This document shows positions 35,860 through 44,230 of a stretch of DNA of 64,000 nt, piece by piece (the stretch's first letter is position 1; each line of letters begins with the position of its first letter). A program made the translations under genes and the position numbers. Under the pieces are notes generated by a model that was not told the DNA's origin, searched no databases, and saw nothing but the letters and a program-made list of their open reading frames with translations. The DNA comes from Ruegeria sp. THAF57 (lineage in GTDB: Bacteria > Pseudomonadota > Alphaproteobacteria > Rhodobacterales > Rhodobacteraceae). Location of the stretch: assembly GCF_903914075.1 (NCBI RefSeq), contig NZ_CAIWNQ010000001.1:767469-831468 (forward strand). The letters are read 5' to 3'.

Positions 35860-36588
35860 ATGGAACAAAGAGCAGAAACTGTTGTCGTGGTTGGAGCCGG
35901 TGATTTCATCGGCGCGGCCATCTGCAAGGCCTTCGCCGCCGAAGGCTTTACTGTGATCGCCGGTCGGCGCAACGGGGATAAACTGCAACCGTTGGTGGAT
36001 GAGGTCACAGCCGCCGGAGGCCGAATGATCGGCAAAAGTCTGGATGCCCGGGACGAAGATCAGGTCATCGACTTCATCAAGTCCGCCGAAGAAGTTGGCC
36101 CAATCGAAGTTTGCATCTTCAACGTCGGCGCGAATGTGAATTTCCCATTCACAGAAACCACGGAACGGGTTTTCCGCAAAGTTTGGGAAATGGCCTGCTA
36201 CGCCGGTTTTCTGACCGGGCGCGAAGCCGCCAAAGCGATGCTGCCACGCGGAACCGGCAATATCTTTTTCACTGGTGCAACCGCCGGGCTGCGCGGCAAT
36301 CCGGGCTTTGCCGCCTTTGCCAGCGCCAAGTTTGGCATCCGCGCCGTCGCTGAATGCGCCGCCCGTGAATTGATGCCCAAGGGCATCCATGTGGCGCATC
36401 TGGTCATTGACTCCGGCGTTGATACCCAATGGGTGCGCGAGATGATCACCGCCCGCGGCGGCAACCCGGAAGACCGGGTTCTGATGGATCCCGCGTCCGT
36501 GGCAAAGACCTATATCCAGCTTTGGAAACAGCCCAAAGACGCGTGGATGTTTGAGACGCAGATACGACCAAGCGTAGAAACGTGGTAA
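35860..36588 (+). CDS. SDR-family protein lacking the catalytic Tyr (FASAK variant), paralog
   Basis: 242 residues. VVVVGAGDFIGAAICKAFAAEGF is the nucleotide site, IFNVGANVNFPF replaces the NNAG segment, GATAGLRG keeps the Thr/Ser region, and the YxxxK motif is FASAK. It parallels the 28120-28869 protein along its length, including the ending PKDAWMFETQIRPSVETW. Position downstream of the isomerase gene suggests a role in the same pathway. The chemistry without Tyr is uncertain. Confidence 0.85.
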   Translation: MEQRAETVVVVGAGDFIGAAICKAFAAEGFTVIAGRRNGDKLQPLVDEVTAAGGRMIGKSLDARDEDQVIDFIKSAEEVGPIEVCIFNVGANVNFPFTETTERVFRKVWEMACYAGFLTGREAAKAMLPRGTGNIFFTGATAGLRGNPGFAAFASAKFGIRAVAECAARELMPKGIHVAHLVIDSGVDTQWVREMITARGGNPEDRVLMDPASVAKTYIQLWKQPKDAWMFETQIRPSVETW

Positions 36589-36711
36589 ACTGAGAGTTGT
36601 CGTTTCGGTCGACTCCTGCATCGGCTGACAGTCGGATATGACAAAAGCTACCCGCCCTCAGCGCCGCAATGCGGTCACAGGGACATTCCCGTGCCCCCAC
36701 TGACCACTGCC

Positions 36712-37199
36712 CTAGCGGGGTTGTGCCCCGTCCCATTCGATCATGAGCGGGCGCAACGCTCCTGGAAGGTCCGACTTTGTCCCGTGCTGATCTAGAAAAA
36801 CCAACACCGCCGAAGCGGTTGCAATCTGGCCATTCCCCCAGATCGCTACTCCATTGTACAGCTAGAGCGGCCGACCTGCGCAGTGCGCCCCGTCACGATC
36901 ACATCGTCATCCAGATGAACTGGCTTTAGATAGTCGATCTGAAACCGTCGGATCACCATCAGATTGGCCCCCGGCGTCGCATATTCCGGCCAACCATAGG
37001 CGCGCAGATAGGCCATGCGGAACGCCTCGATCCAACGCAGGTATTTCACGTTCGAGACATGGTTCTGCGCATCCAAGTCCCCGAATGTCGCCCGAAAGCC
37101 TACCCCGAAATTCCAAGGTTCCGGCACCCCGTAGCCGCGCAGGTCGGCGGCTTTCATCGGCTCATAATGCCCTGAGATTCTGAATTTTTGCTCGTTCAT
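36712..37199 (-). pseudogene. Acyl-CoA thioesterase (4HBT-like hot-dog) with a -1 frameshift
   Basis: The first 117 codons read NFGVGFRATFGDLDAQNHVSNVKYLRWIEAFRMAYLRAYG, a 4-hydroxybenzoyl-CoA-thioesterase-type hot-dog. They end at a TAG after SSCTME. Loss of one base there restores the missing C-terminus: after it the frame reads AIWGNGQIATASAVLVFLDQ and runs to a TAG at 36712-36714, giving a normal length of about 162 residues. The 488-bp span is one base short of a multiple of three. It is either a recent pseudogene or a sequencing error. Confidence 0.75.
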
Positions 37200-37218
37200 A
37201 CTTTGACGTCTTTGTCTA

Positions 37219-38826
37219 CTATCCGGCCAATATCATTCTGCTGGCCTTCTCTGCGATCATGATCGTCGGGGCATTGGTATTGCCCGAGGTCAACTCGGGC
37301 ATGATCGAACAATCGACAACCCGCAATCCTGCAATCCCGTGCAGCTTCAACTTGGCATCCACAACTGCATCCGGCCCCGGCCCCATTTTACAGGTCCCTG
37401 ACGGATGGAAGATCGTCACGGCGTGACCGCGCGCCCAGTCCAGCATCGCATCGTAATCGTCGCTTTGTATTGTGCTGCCCGGCAAATACTCAGACGCGAT
37501 ATGGCTCGCCAAGGGTGACTGCGCCGCAATCGTGCGGGCGATGCGAATTCCTTCGACCAACGTGCGGCAATCGGTTTCCGTAGATAGATAGTTGGGGTGA
37601 ATTTTGGGATAAGTGGCAGGGTCTGGACCATTCAACAGAATCTGCCCACGACTTTCGGGGCGCAACTGGCAAACGGTTGAAGTGAAGCCGAAAAAGTCAT
37701 GCAGGTTCCCTTCCGCATCATAAGAAAACGGCTGCACGTGAAACTGAATGTCCGGCGTTTCCAGATCAGGGTGCGTTTTCAGAAACGCGGTAGCATCCGC
37801 CGCTGGCATCGACAAAGGTCCGTTCCGGCCCACGAAATAATATTGGGCGGCGATGGCCGCCTGACGCATCAGCGACTTCCCTTCGCGGTTGTATGTGGGA
37901 ACCGACATCCGATGCACCATCTTGGCCTGTAGATGATCCTGCATCGCCTGCCCGACACCCGAAAGCTCGTGACGGGGCTGCACGCCGTTTTCAGACAAAT
38001 GATCGGGATTTCCAATCCCTGACAGCATAAGTATCTGAGGCGACCCGATCGACCCGGCCGATAAGATCACCTCGCGCCCGGCCTTAAGCGACACCAATCT
38101 ACCCGAGCGATCCTTGTAGGTGATGCCTGTACAGCGTTTGCCATCCAGATCCACGTTCTGCACATGGGCATGAGTGTTCACACGCAAATTGGGGCGCGAC
38201 CTAATCGGTTTCAGAAACGCATTCGCCGTCGAATGACGTTTGCCATAGGCGATGGTTGTCTGAAAAAAGCCGACCCCTTCCTGCTGCTCTGCATTGTGAT
38301 CAGGGTTATACGGGTAGCCCGCTGCAATTGCGGATTCGACCCATTTTTCACTCAGCGGATGGCGCGACCGAGGGGTGCTGACCGTCATTTCGCCGTCACT
38401 ACCCCGCAGGTCAGAGTCGTATTGATCCTCAGCACCCTCCTCGCGCCCTTCGGTAGCTTTGAACAGCGGCAGGACATCCTCCCAGCCCCAGCCTTCGTTG
38501 CCCAATTGCCGCCAACGGTCATAATCGGACGGCTGCCCGCGCACGTATAGCAACCCGTTTATCGACGATGACCCTCCAAGCGTCTTGCCGCGCGGCCAGA
38601 AAAGCCGCCGCCCATTTAAGCCGGGATCAGGTTCGGTTGAATAGCACCAGTTATACTTCTCATTTCGAAGCATTTTCACAAAGCCCGCAGGCGCATGAAT
38701 GAAGGAGCTGTTATCCTTGCCTCCGGCCTCCAGCAATATGACCTTGTTTTTTGGGTCGGCAGTCAGCCGGTTGGCCAACACACAGCCAGCAGAACCCGCC
38801 CCAACAATGATGTAATCCGCGTCCAC
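37219..38826 (-). CDS. GMC family FAD-dependent oxidoreductase (choline-dehydrogenase-like)
   Basis: About 535 residues. The FAD site is DYIIVGAGSAGCVLANRL with EAGGKDNSSF, then GKTLGGSSSINGLLYVRG; the C-terminal catalytic His lies in FHPSGTCKMG and the Asn in SGNTNAPTIMI. It should oxidise an alcohol to an aldehyde or ketone, giving electrons to the quinone pool or another acceptor. I chose the GTG at 38826 because GGGAGGTG stands 9 bp upstream; the frame extends to a TTG at 38844. Confidence 0.9.
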   Translation of the reverse strand: MDADYIIVGAGSAGCVLANRLTADPKNKVILLEAGGKDNSSFIHAPAGFVKMLRNEKYNWCYSTEPDPGLNGRRLFWPRGKTLGGSSSINGLLYVRGQPSDYDRWRQLGNEGWGWEDVLPLFKATEGREEGAEDQYDSDLRGSDGEMTVSTPRSRHPLSEKWVESAIAAGYPYNPDHNAEQQEGVGFFQTTIAYGKRHSTANAFLKPIRSRPNLRVNTHAHVQNVDLDGKRCTGITYKDRSGRLVSLKAGREVILSAGSIGSPQILMLSGIGNPDHLSENGVQPRHELSGVGQAMQDHLQAKMVHRMSVPTYNREGKSLMRQAAIAAQYYFVGRNGPLSMPAADATAFLKTHPDLETPDIQFHVQPFSYDAEGNLHDFFGFTSTVCQLRPESRGQILLNGPDPATYPKIHPNYLSTETDCRTLVEGIRIARTIAAQSPLASHIASEYLPGSTIQSDDYDAMLDWARGHAVTIFHPSGTCKMGPGPDAVVDAKLKLHGIAGLRVVDCSIMPELTSGNTNAPTIMIAEKASRMILAG

Positions 38827-38913
38827 CTGCCCGGCACCTCCCAAAACCTATCAATGAAATCCGGCTCCTTGGCCTGCTTTGTTTTCAAACTGCGGGTCGC
38901 GTTCAAACCGTGT

Positions 38914-39975
38914 TCATGGGGTCAGGACGACCCGACCGATAACCTTCCCGTCTTTCAGGTCCATCAGCGCGTCGTTGGCGTCCTGTAATGGGCGGCGCGT
39001 CACGGGTGCCAAGCTCAACTTGCCGGATTTGGCCAACTCAAGCAGTTCGGACAGTTCGTTCAGATTGCCCACATATGACCCGATCACCGCCATGGCGCGT
39101 ATGGGGAAATAGACGGTGGGGATTTTCAACTGACCGCCAAACAAACCGACCACAACGATCCGAACGCCCTTACGCGCGGCGGCCAGCCCCAAATTGATCG
39201 TGGCCTCGGCACCCACCAAATCCAAGACCAACAGGGCCCCTCCCCCGGTGGCGGCTTTGATTTGCTCGTCCGCATCAGGCGCATTGCCATCTATGGCCGC
39301 CAGCGCCCCGGCCTCAAGCACGGCGTGGCGCTTTGCCTCGTCAAGATCGACGAAAACGGCCCCCTTGCCACCAAGTGCACGGATCACCCGAAGCGCCATA
39401 TGCCCAAGTCCACCCGCACCCAGGATCACCACCGGCGTGTCGCGGATATCGTCCCCGAATTTTTTCAGCGCGCTATAGGTGGTTACCCCGGAACAGGCCA
39501 AAGGCGCGGCCTCTGCCGGGTCCAGGTCGCCAAGCGTCAGACAATATTTGGCGCGCGGCACCACCACGTATTGCGCATAGCCGCCGGGGGTGAATATCCC
39601 AAGGGCCCGCGGTGCATTGGGGCACAAATTCTCTTGATCCTTTGCGCAGGTTTCGCAGGTGCCACACCCCAGCCAGGGATAGACAAGATAGCTTTCGCCC
39701 AACTCCAAACCCTGCGCGTCGGGGCCCAACGCGACCAGTTCGCCAACAATCTCATGACCCATCGTCAGGGGAAGCTTTACGCCCCGATCGGACAAGTTCA
39801 TCTCTTGGTTGTCGCCCAGATCATAGCCACCTTCCCAGAAGTGCAGATCAGAGTGACACACACCCGAGGCACGCACCTTCAACAGCACCTCGTCCCCTTC
39901 CAACTCGGGCAGGTCCTGCACGATTTTCTGCAGTGGCGCCTGGTGTTCTGTCACGCAATAGCACTCATTTTTCAT
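38914..39975 (-). CDS. Zinc-dependent alcohol dehydrogenase (MDR family)
   Basis: 353 residues. Catalytic zinc ligands lie in SGVCHSDLHFWEGG and GHEIVG; the structural zinc Cys cluster is CGTCETCAKDQENLC; the NAD site is VVILGAGGLGHMALRVIRALGG. It oxidises an alcohol with NAD. AAGAGG precedes the ATG. First gene of a leftward unit with the GMC oxidoreductase and thioesterase, with operator site 3 in its promoter. Confidence 0.94.
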   Translation of the reverse strand: MKNECYCVTEHQAPLQKIVQDLPELEGDEVLLKVRASGVCHSDLHFWEGGYDLGDNQEMNLSDRGVKLPLTMGHEIVGELVALGPDAQGLELGESYLVYPWLGCGTCETCAKDQENLCPNAPRALGIFTPGGYAQYVVVPRAKYCLTLGDLDPAEAAPLACSGVTTYSALKKFGDDIRDTPVVILGAGGLGHMALRVIRALGGKGAVFVDLDEAKRHAVLEAGALAAIDGNAPDADEQIKAATGGGALLVLDLVGAEATINLGLAAARKGVRIVVVGLFGGQLKIPTVYFPIRAMAVIGSYVGNLNELSELLELAKSGKLSLAPVTRRPLQDANDALMDLKDGKVIGRVVLTP

Positions 39976-40038
39976 GGTCTGGCCTCTTGTTCTTCGTATC
40001 GCAATTGCTTGGAAATGTTGCCATTCAGCCGCATCTGT

Positions 40039-40052
40039 ATGATGCTCATCAT
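40039..40052. promoter_or_regulatory. ATGATG-N3-RTCAT operator, site 3 (alcohol dehydrogenase)
   Basis: ATGATGCTCATCAT is a perfect 6-bp inverted repeat with a 2-nt centre, 63 bp upstream of the dehydrogenase start. On the minus strand a TTGACA (40077-40072) stands 20 bp before it, so the site overlaps the -10 region. Confidence 0.7.
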
Positions 40053-40117
40053 CCCATCAAGCCTACCTTGATGTCAACAAAACTTGCCCCCTTTTCCATC
40101 GACCCATTGCGACCTGC

Positions 40118-40131
40118 ATGATGCATGTCAT
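40118..40131. promoter_or_regulatory. ATGATG-N3-RTCAT operator, site 4 (acyl-CoA ligase operon)
   Basis: ATGATGCATGTCAT within GCATGATGCATGTCATGC, about 80 bp from site 3 and facing the rightward operon. A TTGCGA box starts 11 bp upstream at 40107, the same spacing as in site 2. Confidence 0.7.
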
Positions 40132-40417
40132 GCCCTTCGGCAGGCAGATCGCCGCTGTGTGAAAAGGGGCCGACTAACTGCCCAGCGCAAAATGTCAGCG
40201 TCACAATCGCAAAACCGGGAAATATCACTTTTGCGGAACATTGTTCCGTACAGCGGTCTTGGCACAGCTCAGAAACCGCTCTAACATCCTTGAGGGAGGA
40301 GTCGTGGTTCTGCCCGATGGGATGCCACGCGCATGGGAGGATATCGCTTTGATTTTGACAGGCGCGGTTGATGCGTGGCTGAAAGACTATGCGCACGGCA
40401 GTAACGGAACCTCGGCT

Positions 40418-42118
40418 ATGACGCCTGAACAGGCCGTGCACTACCTGATCGCAAATGAACCGATTTACGAGCTGTCCCAAGCCCGGATTCGCGGGGTCGA
40501 GACCCGCGTATTCAAGAACATCCCCGGTCACATCCGCGCCCTGATGCAACTCAGCCGGGCCGATCAAGGCGACGGTGCGGCGGATTACCTGGTGTTTGGC
40601 GACGAACGCTGGACTTATGACGAGTTCTGCTCGGAAACAAACAGAATAGCGCACGCCCTTACAACCAAACTTGGGGTGCGCAAGGGGCAGCCGGTCGCCA
40701 TCGCAATGCGCAATTGCCCCGAGTTTCTGTTTCTGTTCACAGCGATCGCGTCAATCGGTGCGGTGACTGTCTTCCTGAATGGCTGGTGGACCACGGAAGA
40801 GCTGGACTATGCCCTGCAAGACAGTAGTGCAAAGATCGTTTTCGGCGATCGGATAAGAGTTGAACGTCTGCTGCCATTGCAAGCAGAAAGAGATATTCAG
40901 GTGATCGGGGTGCGCGATGGCAGTGACCTGACGCCGATCAACTATGCCTCGCTGCTCGACGCCAGTTCAGATGACCGCTGGCCTCAGGTCGACATCGACA
41001 CCGATGACGACATGGGGATCATGTATTCCTCGGGGACAACCGGCCACCCCAAGGGGGTTGTTCTGACCCATCGCGGCGCGATGAGCGCGGTGTTTTCCTG
41101 GTCGATGGTCATGACCGCGGCCCCGCTGGTTACGCCCCCTGCCGCAGATGACCCCGCACCGTTGCGCCCGGCCACATTAGTGGTGACGCCGCTTTTTCAC
41201 GTCACCGCAACTCATCCTGTCTTTCTGTTTTCGATCCCGTCTGGCGCCAAGCTTGTGGTGATGGAGAAATGGGACACTGACCGCGCCGTTCAGTTGATAC
41301 AGGAAGAACAGATCACCCGGTTTCTGGGTGTTCCGACCCAAACCCACGACCTGATGGAAGCTGCTGTGCGAATGGGTCAGCCCCTTGAAACGCTGGACTT
41401 CATTAACTCGGGTGGCGCAAAGCGGCCTCCGCCGCAGGTGGGAGAGCTGGCTCAGGTTTTTCCGGCTGCTCAAATCGCAACCGGATGGGGCATGACCGAG
41501 ACTAATGCACTTGGCATGGGCACCGCTGGGGAAGACTATGTCGCCCGCCCCGGATCGGCGGGTCGGTTGTATCCGCCGGTGCAGGAACTGCGCTTCCTCG
41601 ACGATGAAGGGCGGGACGTGCCGACGGGCGAGGTCGGAGAGATCACGATCAAAAGCCCCACGATCATGCGCTGCTACCTGAACAAGCCCGAGGCCACCGC
41701 CGAGGTTCTGAACGAAGGCTGGCTGCGCTCTGGCGATCTGGGGTTTATCGACGCAGACGGCTTTGTCACTATCGTGGATCGCAAAAAGAACATCATCATC
41801 CGCGGGGGCGAAAACATCGCCTGCCTGGATGTCGAAGGCGCGCTGCACAAACATCCTGCGGTGGCCGAAGCCTGCGCGTTTTCCATACCGCATAATAGGT
41901 TGGGCGAAGTCGTCGGGGCCGGTGTTCAGTTGCGCGCCGGTCATCACGCAACCGCGCAGGAAATTCAGGACTATCTGGCGGAACACATCGCCACATTCAA
42001 AATTCCGGAACACTTGTGGTTGCACTCAGACCCCCTTCCGCGGGGTGCCACAGACAAGCTCGACCGGCGCGCGTTGCGCGCTCAGTGCATAAAATCATTA
42101 AATGGGACAGATGCATGA
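40418..42118 (+). CDS. Fatty-acid/medium-chain acyl-CoA ligase (AMP-binding)
   Basis: About 566 residues from the ATG at 40418, where the text MTPEQAVHYLIANEPIYELSQARIRGVETRVFKNIP is the usual family N-terminus. ANL motifs: MYSSGTTGHPKGVVLTH, GWGMTETNALGMGT, GDLGFIDADGFVTIVDRKKNIIIRGGENI. It converts an acid to acyl-CoA with ATP. The frame is open further left: a GTG at 40304 with GAGGGAGGAG upstream would add 38 residues, so the start is uncertain. First gene of a six-gene beta-oxidation operon. Confidence 0.9.
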   Translation: MTPEQAVHYLIANEPIYELSQARIRGVETRVFKNIPGHIRALMQLSRADQGDGAADYLVFGDERWTYDEFCSETNRIAHALTTKLGVRKGQPVAIAMRNCPEFLFLFTAIASIGAVTVFLNGWWTTEELDYALQDSSAKIVFGDRIRVERLLPLQAERDIQVIGVRDGSDLTPINYASLLDASSDDRWPQVDIDTDDDMGIMYSSGTTGHPKGVVLTHRGAMSAVFSWSMVMTAAPLVTPPAADDPAPLRPATLVVTPLFHVTATHPVFLFSIPSGAKLVVMEKWDTDRAVQLIQEEQITRFLGVPTQTHDLMEAAVRMGQPLETLDFINSGGAKRPPPQVGELAQVFPAAQIATGWGMTETNALGMGTAGEDYVARPGSAGRLYPPVQELRFLDDEGRDVPTGEVGEITIKSPTIMRCYLNKPEATAEVLNEGWLRSGDLGFIDADGFVTIVDRKKNIIIRGGENIACLDVEGALHKHPAVAEACAFSIPHNRLGEVVGAGVQLRAGHHATAQEIQDYLAEHIATFKIPEHLWLHSDPLPRGATDKLDRRALRAQCIKSLNGTDA

Positions 42119-43410
42119 ACACCCAAGACACGCTCGTTGCATATCACGCCGCCGCTGGTAAGGCTGCCTGGAACGTACCGGATATCGACACCGCACCCCC
42201 CAGACGTCCGATAAAGACCATCGGCATCATCGGTGCAGGCACAATGGGCGGGGGTATCTCCATGAATTTTGCCACCGCAGGCTATGATGTAAAGATCGTC
42301 GACACCCAACAAGAGGCGCTGGATCGCGGCCTATCCGTGGTGCGCAGCAACTATCAGCGCAGCGCCGACCGGGGCCGGTTCCCTCAGTCTGAGGTCGACA
42401 TTCGCATGGCGCGATACGACGGCTGCCTGTCGCTGGAGGATCTGGCCGACTGCGATTTGGTGATCGAAGCCGTGTTCGAGGACATGGGGCTGAAGCGAAA
42501 AATCTTCACTGAACTGGACCGGATCATGAAACCGGGCGCAATTTTGGCCACCAACACCTCGGCGCTGGACATTGACGAGATTGCCTCGGTGACCAGCCGC
42601 CCCCAAGATGTTATCGGGTTGCACTTTTTCTCTCCTGCCAATGTGATGAAGCTGCTGGAAATCGTCCGAGCGGAACACACAGCGCAAGATGTTCTGGCCA
42701 CCTGTCTGGATGTTGCGCTTGAGATCAACAAGATTGCCGTTGTCGTCGGGGTCTGCCCGGGGTTTGTCGGCAACCGGATGCTGTTCAAACGACAGGATCA
42801 GGCGATGAAGCTGGTCTATCGCGGCGTGATGCCATGGGACGTCGATGCGGCGCTGAACGCCTTTGGCTTCAAAATGGGACCGTTTCAAATGGCGGACCTG
42901 GCCGGGCTGGACATCGGCTGGTCAAAGGGGGCCACAACCGACAATCCGATCCGTGACGCGCTGTGCGAACTGGACCGCCGGGGCCAAAAAACCAAGGCCG
43001 GGTACTATGACTACGACGAAAACCGCTCGCCTGTTCCGTCAGAAGAAACCGCTAAAATCATCTCTGACATTACCGGGGCGGAGCCTTCCCAGATGTCGCA
43101 GGACGAAATCGTCGACGTCTGCATCTGCCCGATGATCAATGAGGCGGTAAAAATCCTTGAGGAAAACAAGGCACAGCGCCCATCGGATGTCGATGTGGTC
43201 TGGATCAACGGCTATGGCTGGCCTGCGGACAAGGGCGGCCCGATGTATTACGGCGACATGATCGGCGCGGCCAAAGTGTTGGAGGTTATGGAAAAACTGG
43301 GGGCTGAAGACCCTGACTTTGCGCCTGCCGAGATGCTGCGACAGCTTGCTGCCGAAGGTGGGAAATTTACTGAAATTGACACCGGTGGTCTGAAAACCGC
43401 ACGCGTCTGA
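42115..43410 (+). CDS. 3-hydroxyacyl-CoA dehydrogenase
   Basis: 431 residues. NAD site IGIIGAGTMGGGISMNFATAGYDVKIVD; the catalytic His lies in GLHFFSPANVMKLLEIV; two C-terminal dimerisation domains follow (CPGFVGNRMLFKRQDQA and ICPMINEAVKILEENKAQRPSDVDVVWINGYGWP). It has no crotonase domain, unlike FadB, and works with separate hydratases. The start overlaps the ligase stop by 4 bp (ATGA). Confidence 0.95.
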   Translation: MNTQDTLVAYHAAAGKAAWNVPDIDTAPPRRPIKTIGIIGAGTMGGGISMNFATAGYDVKIVDTQQEALDRGLSVVRSNYQRSADRGRFPQSEVDIRMARYDGCLSLEDLADCDLVIEAVFEDMGLKRKIFTELDRIMKPGAILATNTSALDIDEIASVTSRPQDVIGLHFFSPANVMKLLEIVRAEHTAQDVLATCLDVALEINKIAVVVGVCPGFVGNRMLFKRQDQAMKLVYRGVMPWDVDAALNAFGFKMGPFQMADLAGLDIGWSKGATTDNPIRDALCELDRRGQKTKAGYYDYDENRSPVPSEETAKIISDITGAEPSQMSQDEIVDVCICPMINEAVKILEENKAQRPSDVDVVWINGYGWPADKGGPMYYGDMIGAAKVLEVMEKLGAEDPDFAPAEMLRQLAAEGGKFTEIDTGGLKTARV

Positions 43411-43420
43411 AGGAGACATC

Positions 43421-44197
43421 ATGACATACGAATTCATCACCACCGAACAACGGGGCAATGTCCTGCTGGTCACCATGAATCGCCCCGAGGTTTACAATGC
43501 TGTCCATGCCCCGATGCATCACGAAATGGCCGATTGCTGGGACAAGTTTGCCGCCGCCGAGGATCAATGGGTCGCCGTCCTGACCGGCGCAGGGGACAAG
43601 GCGTTCACGGCCGGCAACGACCTGAAATTCACCGCTAAACACGGCCCGCAACCGATCCCTGAGACCGGGTTTGCCGGTCTGGCCATGCGCTATGATCTGG
43701 AAAAGCCGGTCATCGCAGCCGTTAACGGCTTTGCCATGGGCGGCGGTTTTGAAACAGCGCTGAGCTGCGACATCATTCTGGCTTCGGACCGCGCAAAATT
43801 CGCCTTGCCCGAAGTGAAAGTCGGCTTTTTCGCCGCCGCGTCCGGCGTGCAACGTCTAAGCCGCTATATCGGCCGCCTCGCCGCGCAAGAGATGATGATC
43901 ACCGGCCGCACCGTTGATGCGGACGAAGCCCTGAAACTGGGTTGCGTGAACGAAGTTGTCCCGCATGACGATCTGATGACCCGCGCGATGGCTCTGGCCG
44001 ACGACATCTGCAGCGTGTCACCGTCGTCTGTAAAGGCCACCAAACGTGTGTTGAACCGAATGGCCCAGATCGAGGGCTTTGGCGAAAGCATGGAGCATTC
44101 GCGCGAGGTACTGAAAGATCTGGCCCAGACCGAGGATTTCAAAGAAGGCGTGCAAGCCTTTGCCGAGAAACGCAAGCCCAATTGGGTCAACCGCTAA
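43421..44197 (+). CDS. Enoyl-CoA hydratase (crotonase family)
   Basis: 258 residues. FTAGNDLKFTAKHG forms the oxyanion hole and NGFAMGGGFETALSCDIILASDRAKFALPEVKVGFFAA has the catalytic Glu of the LPEVKVG segment. It hydrates 2-enoyl-CoA. It lies 10 bp after the dehydrogenase gene, with AAGGAGA as ribosome-binding site. Confidence 0.94.
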   Translation: MTYEFITTEQRGNVLLVTMNRPEVYNAVHAPMHHEMADCWDKFAAAEDQWVAVLTGAGDKAFTAGNDLKFTAKHGPQPIPETGFAGLAMRYDLEKPVIAAVNGFAMGGGFETALSCDIILASDRAKFALPEVKVGFFAAASGVQRLSRYIGRLAAQEMMITGRTVDADEALKLGCVNEVVPHDDLMTRAMALADDICSVSPSSVKATKRVLNRMAQIEGFGESMEHSREVLKDLAQTEDFKEGVQAFAEKRKPNWVNR

Positions 44198-44230
44198 ACG
44201 AGCCGCGCTCGTCAAAACAGGAGACCTGAC

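Noticed and set aside
29894..36588. A complete ferulate-to-vanillin pathway (fcs, ech, vdh).
   Set aside because: The ligase resembles feruloyl-CoA synthase, but no vanillin dehydrogenase or clear feruloyl-CoA hydratase-lyase follows; the neighbours fit general beta-oxidation.
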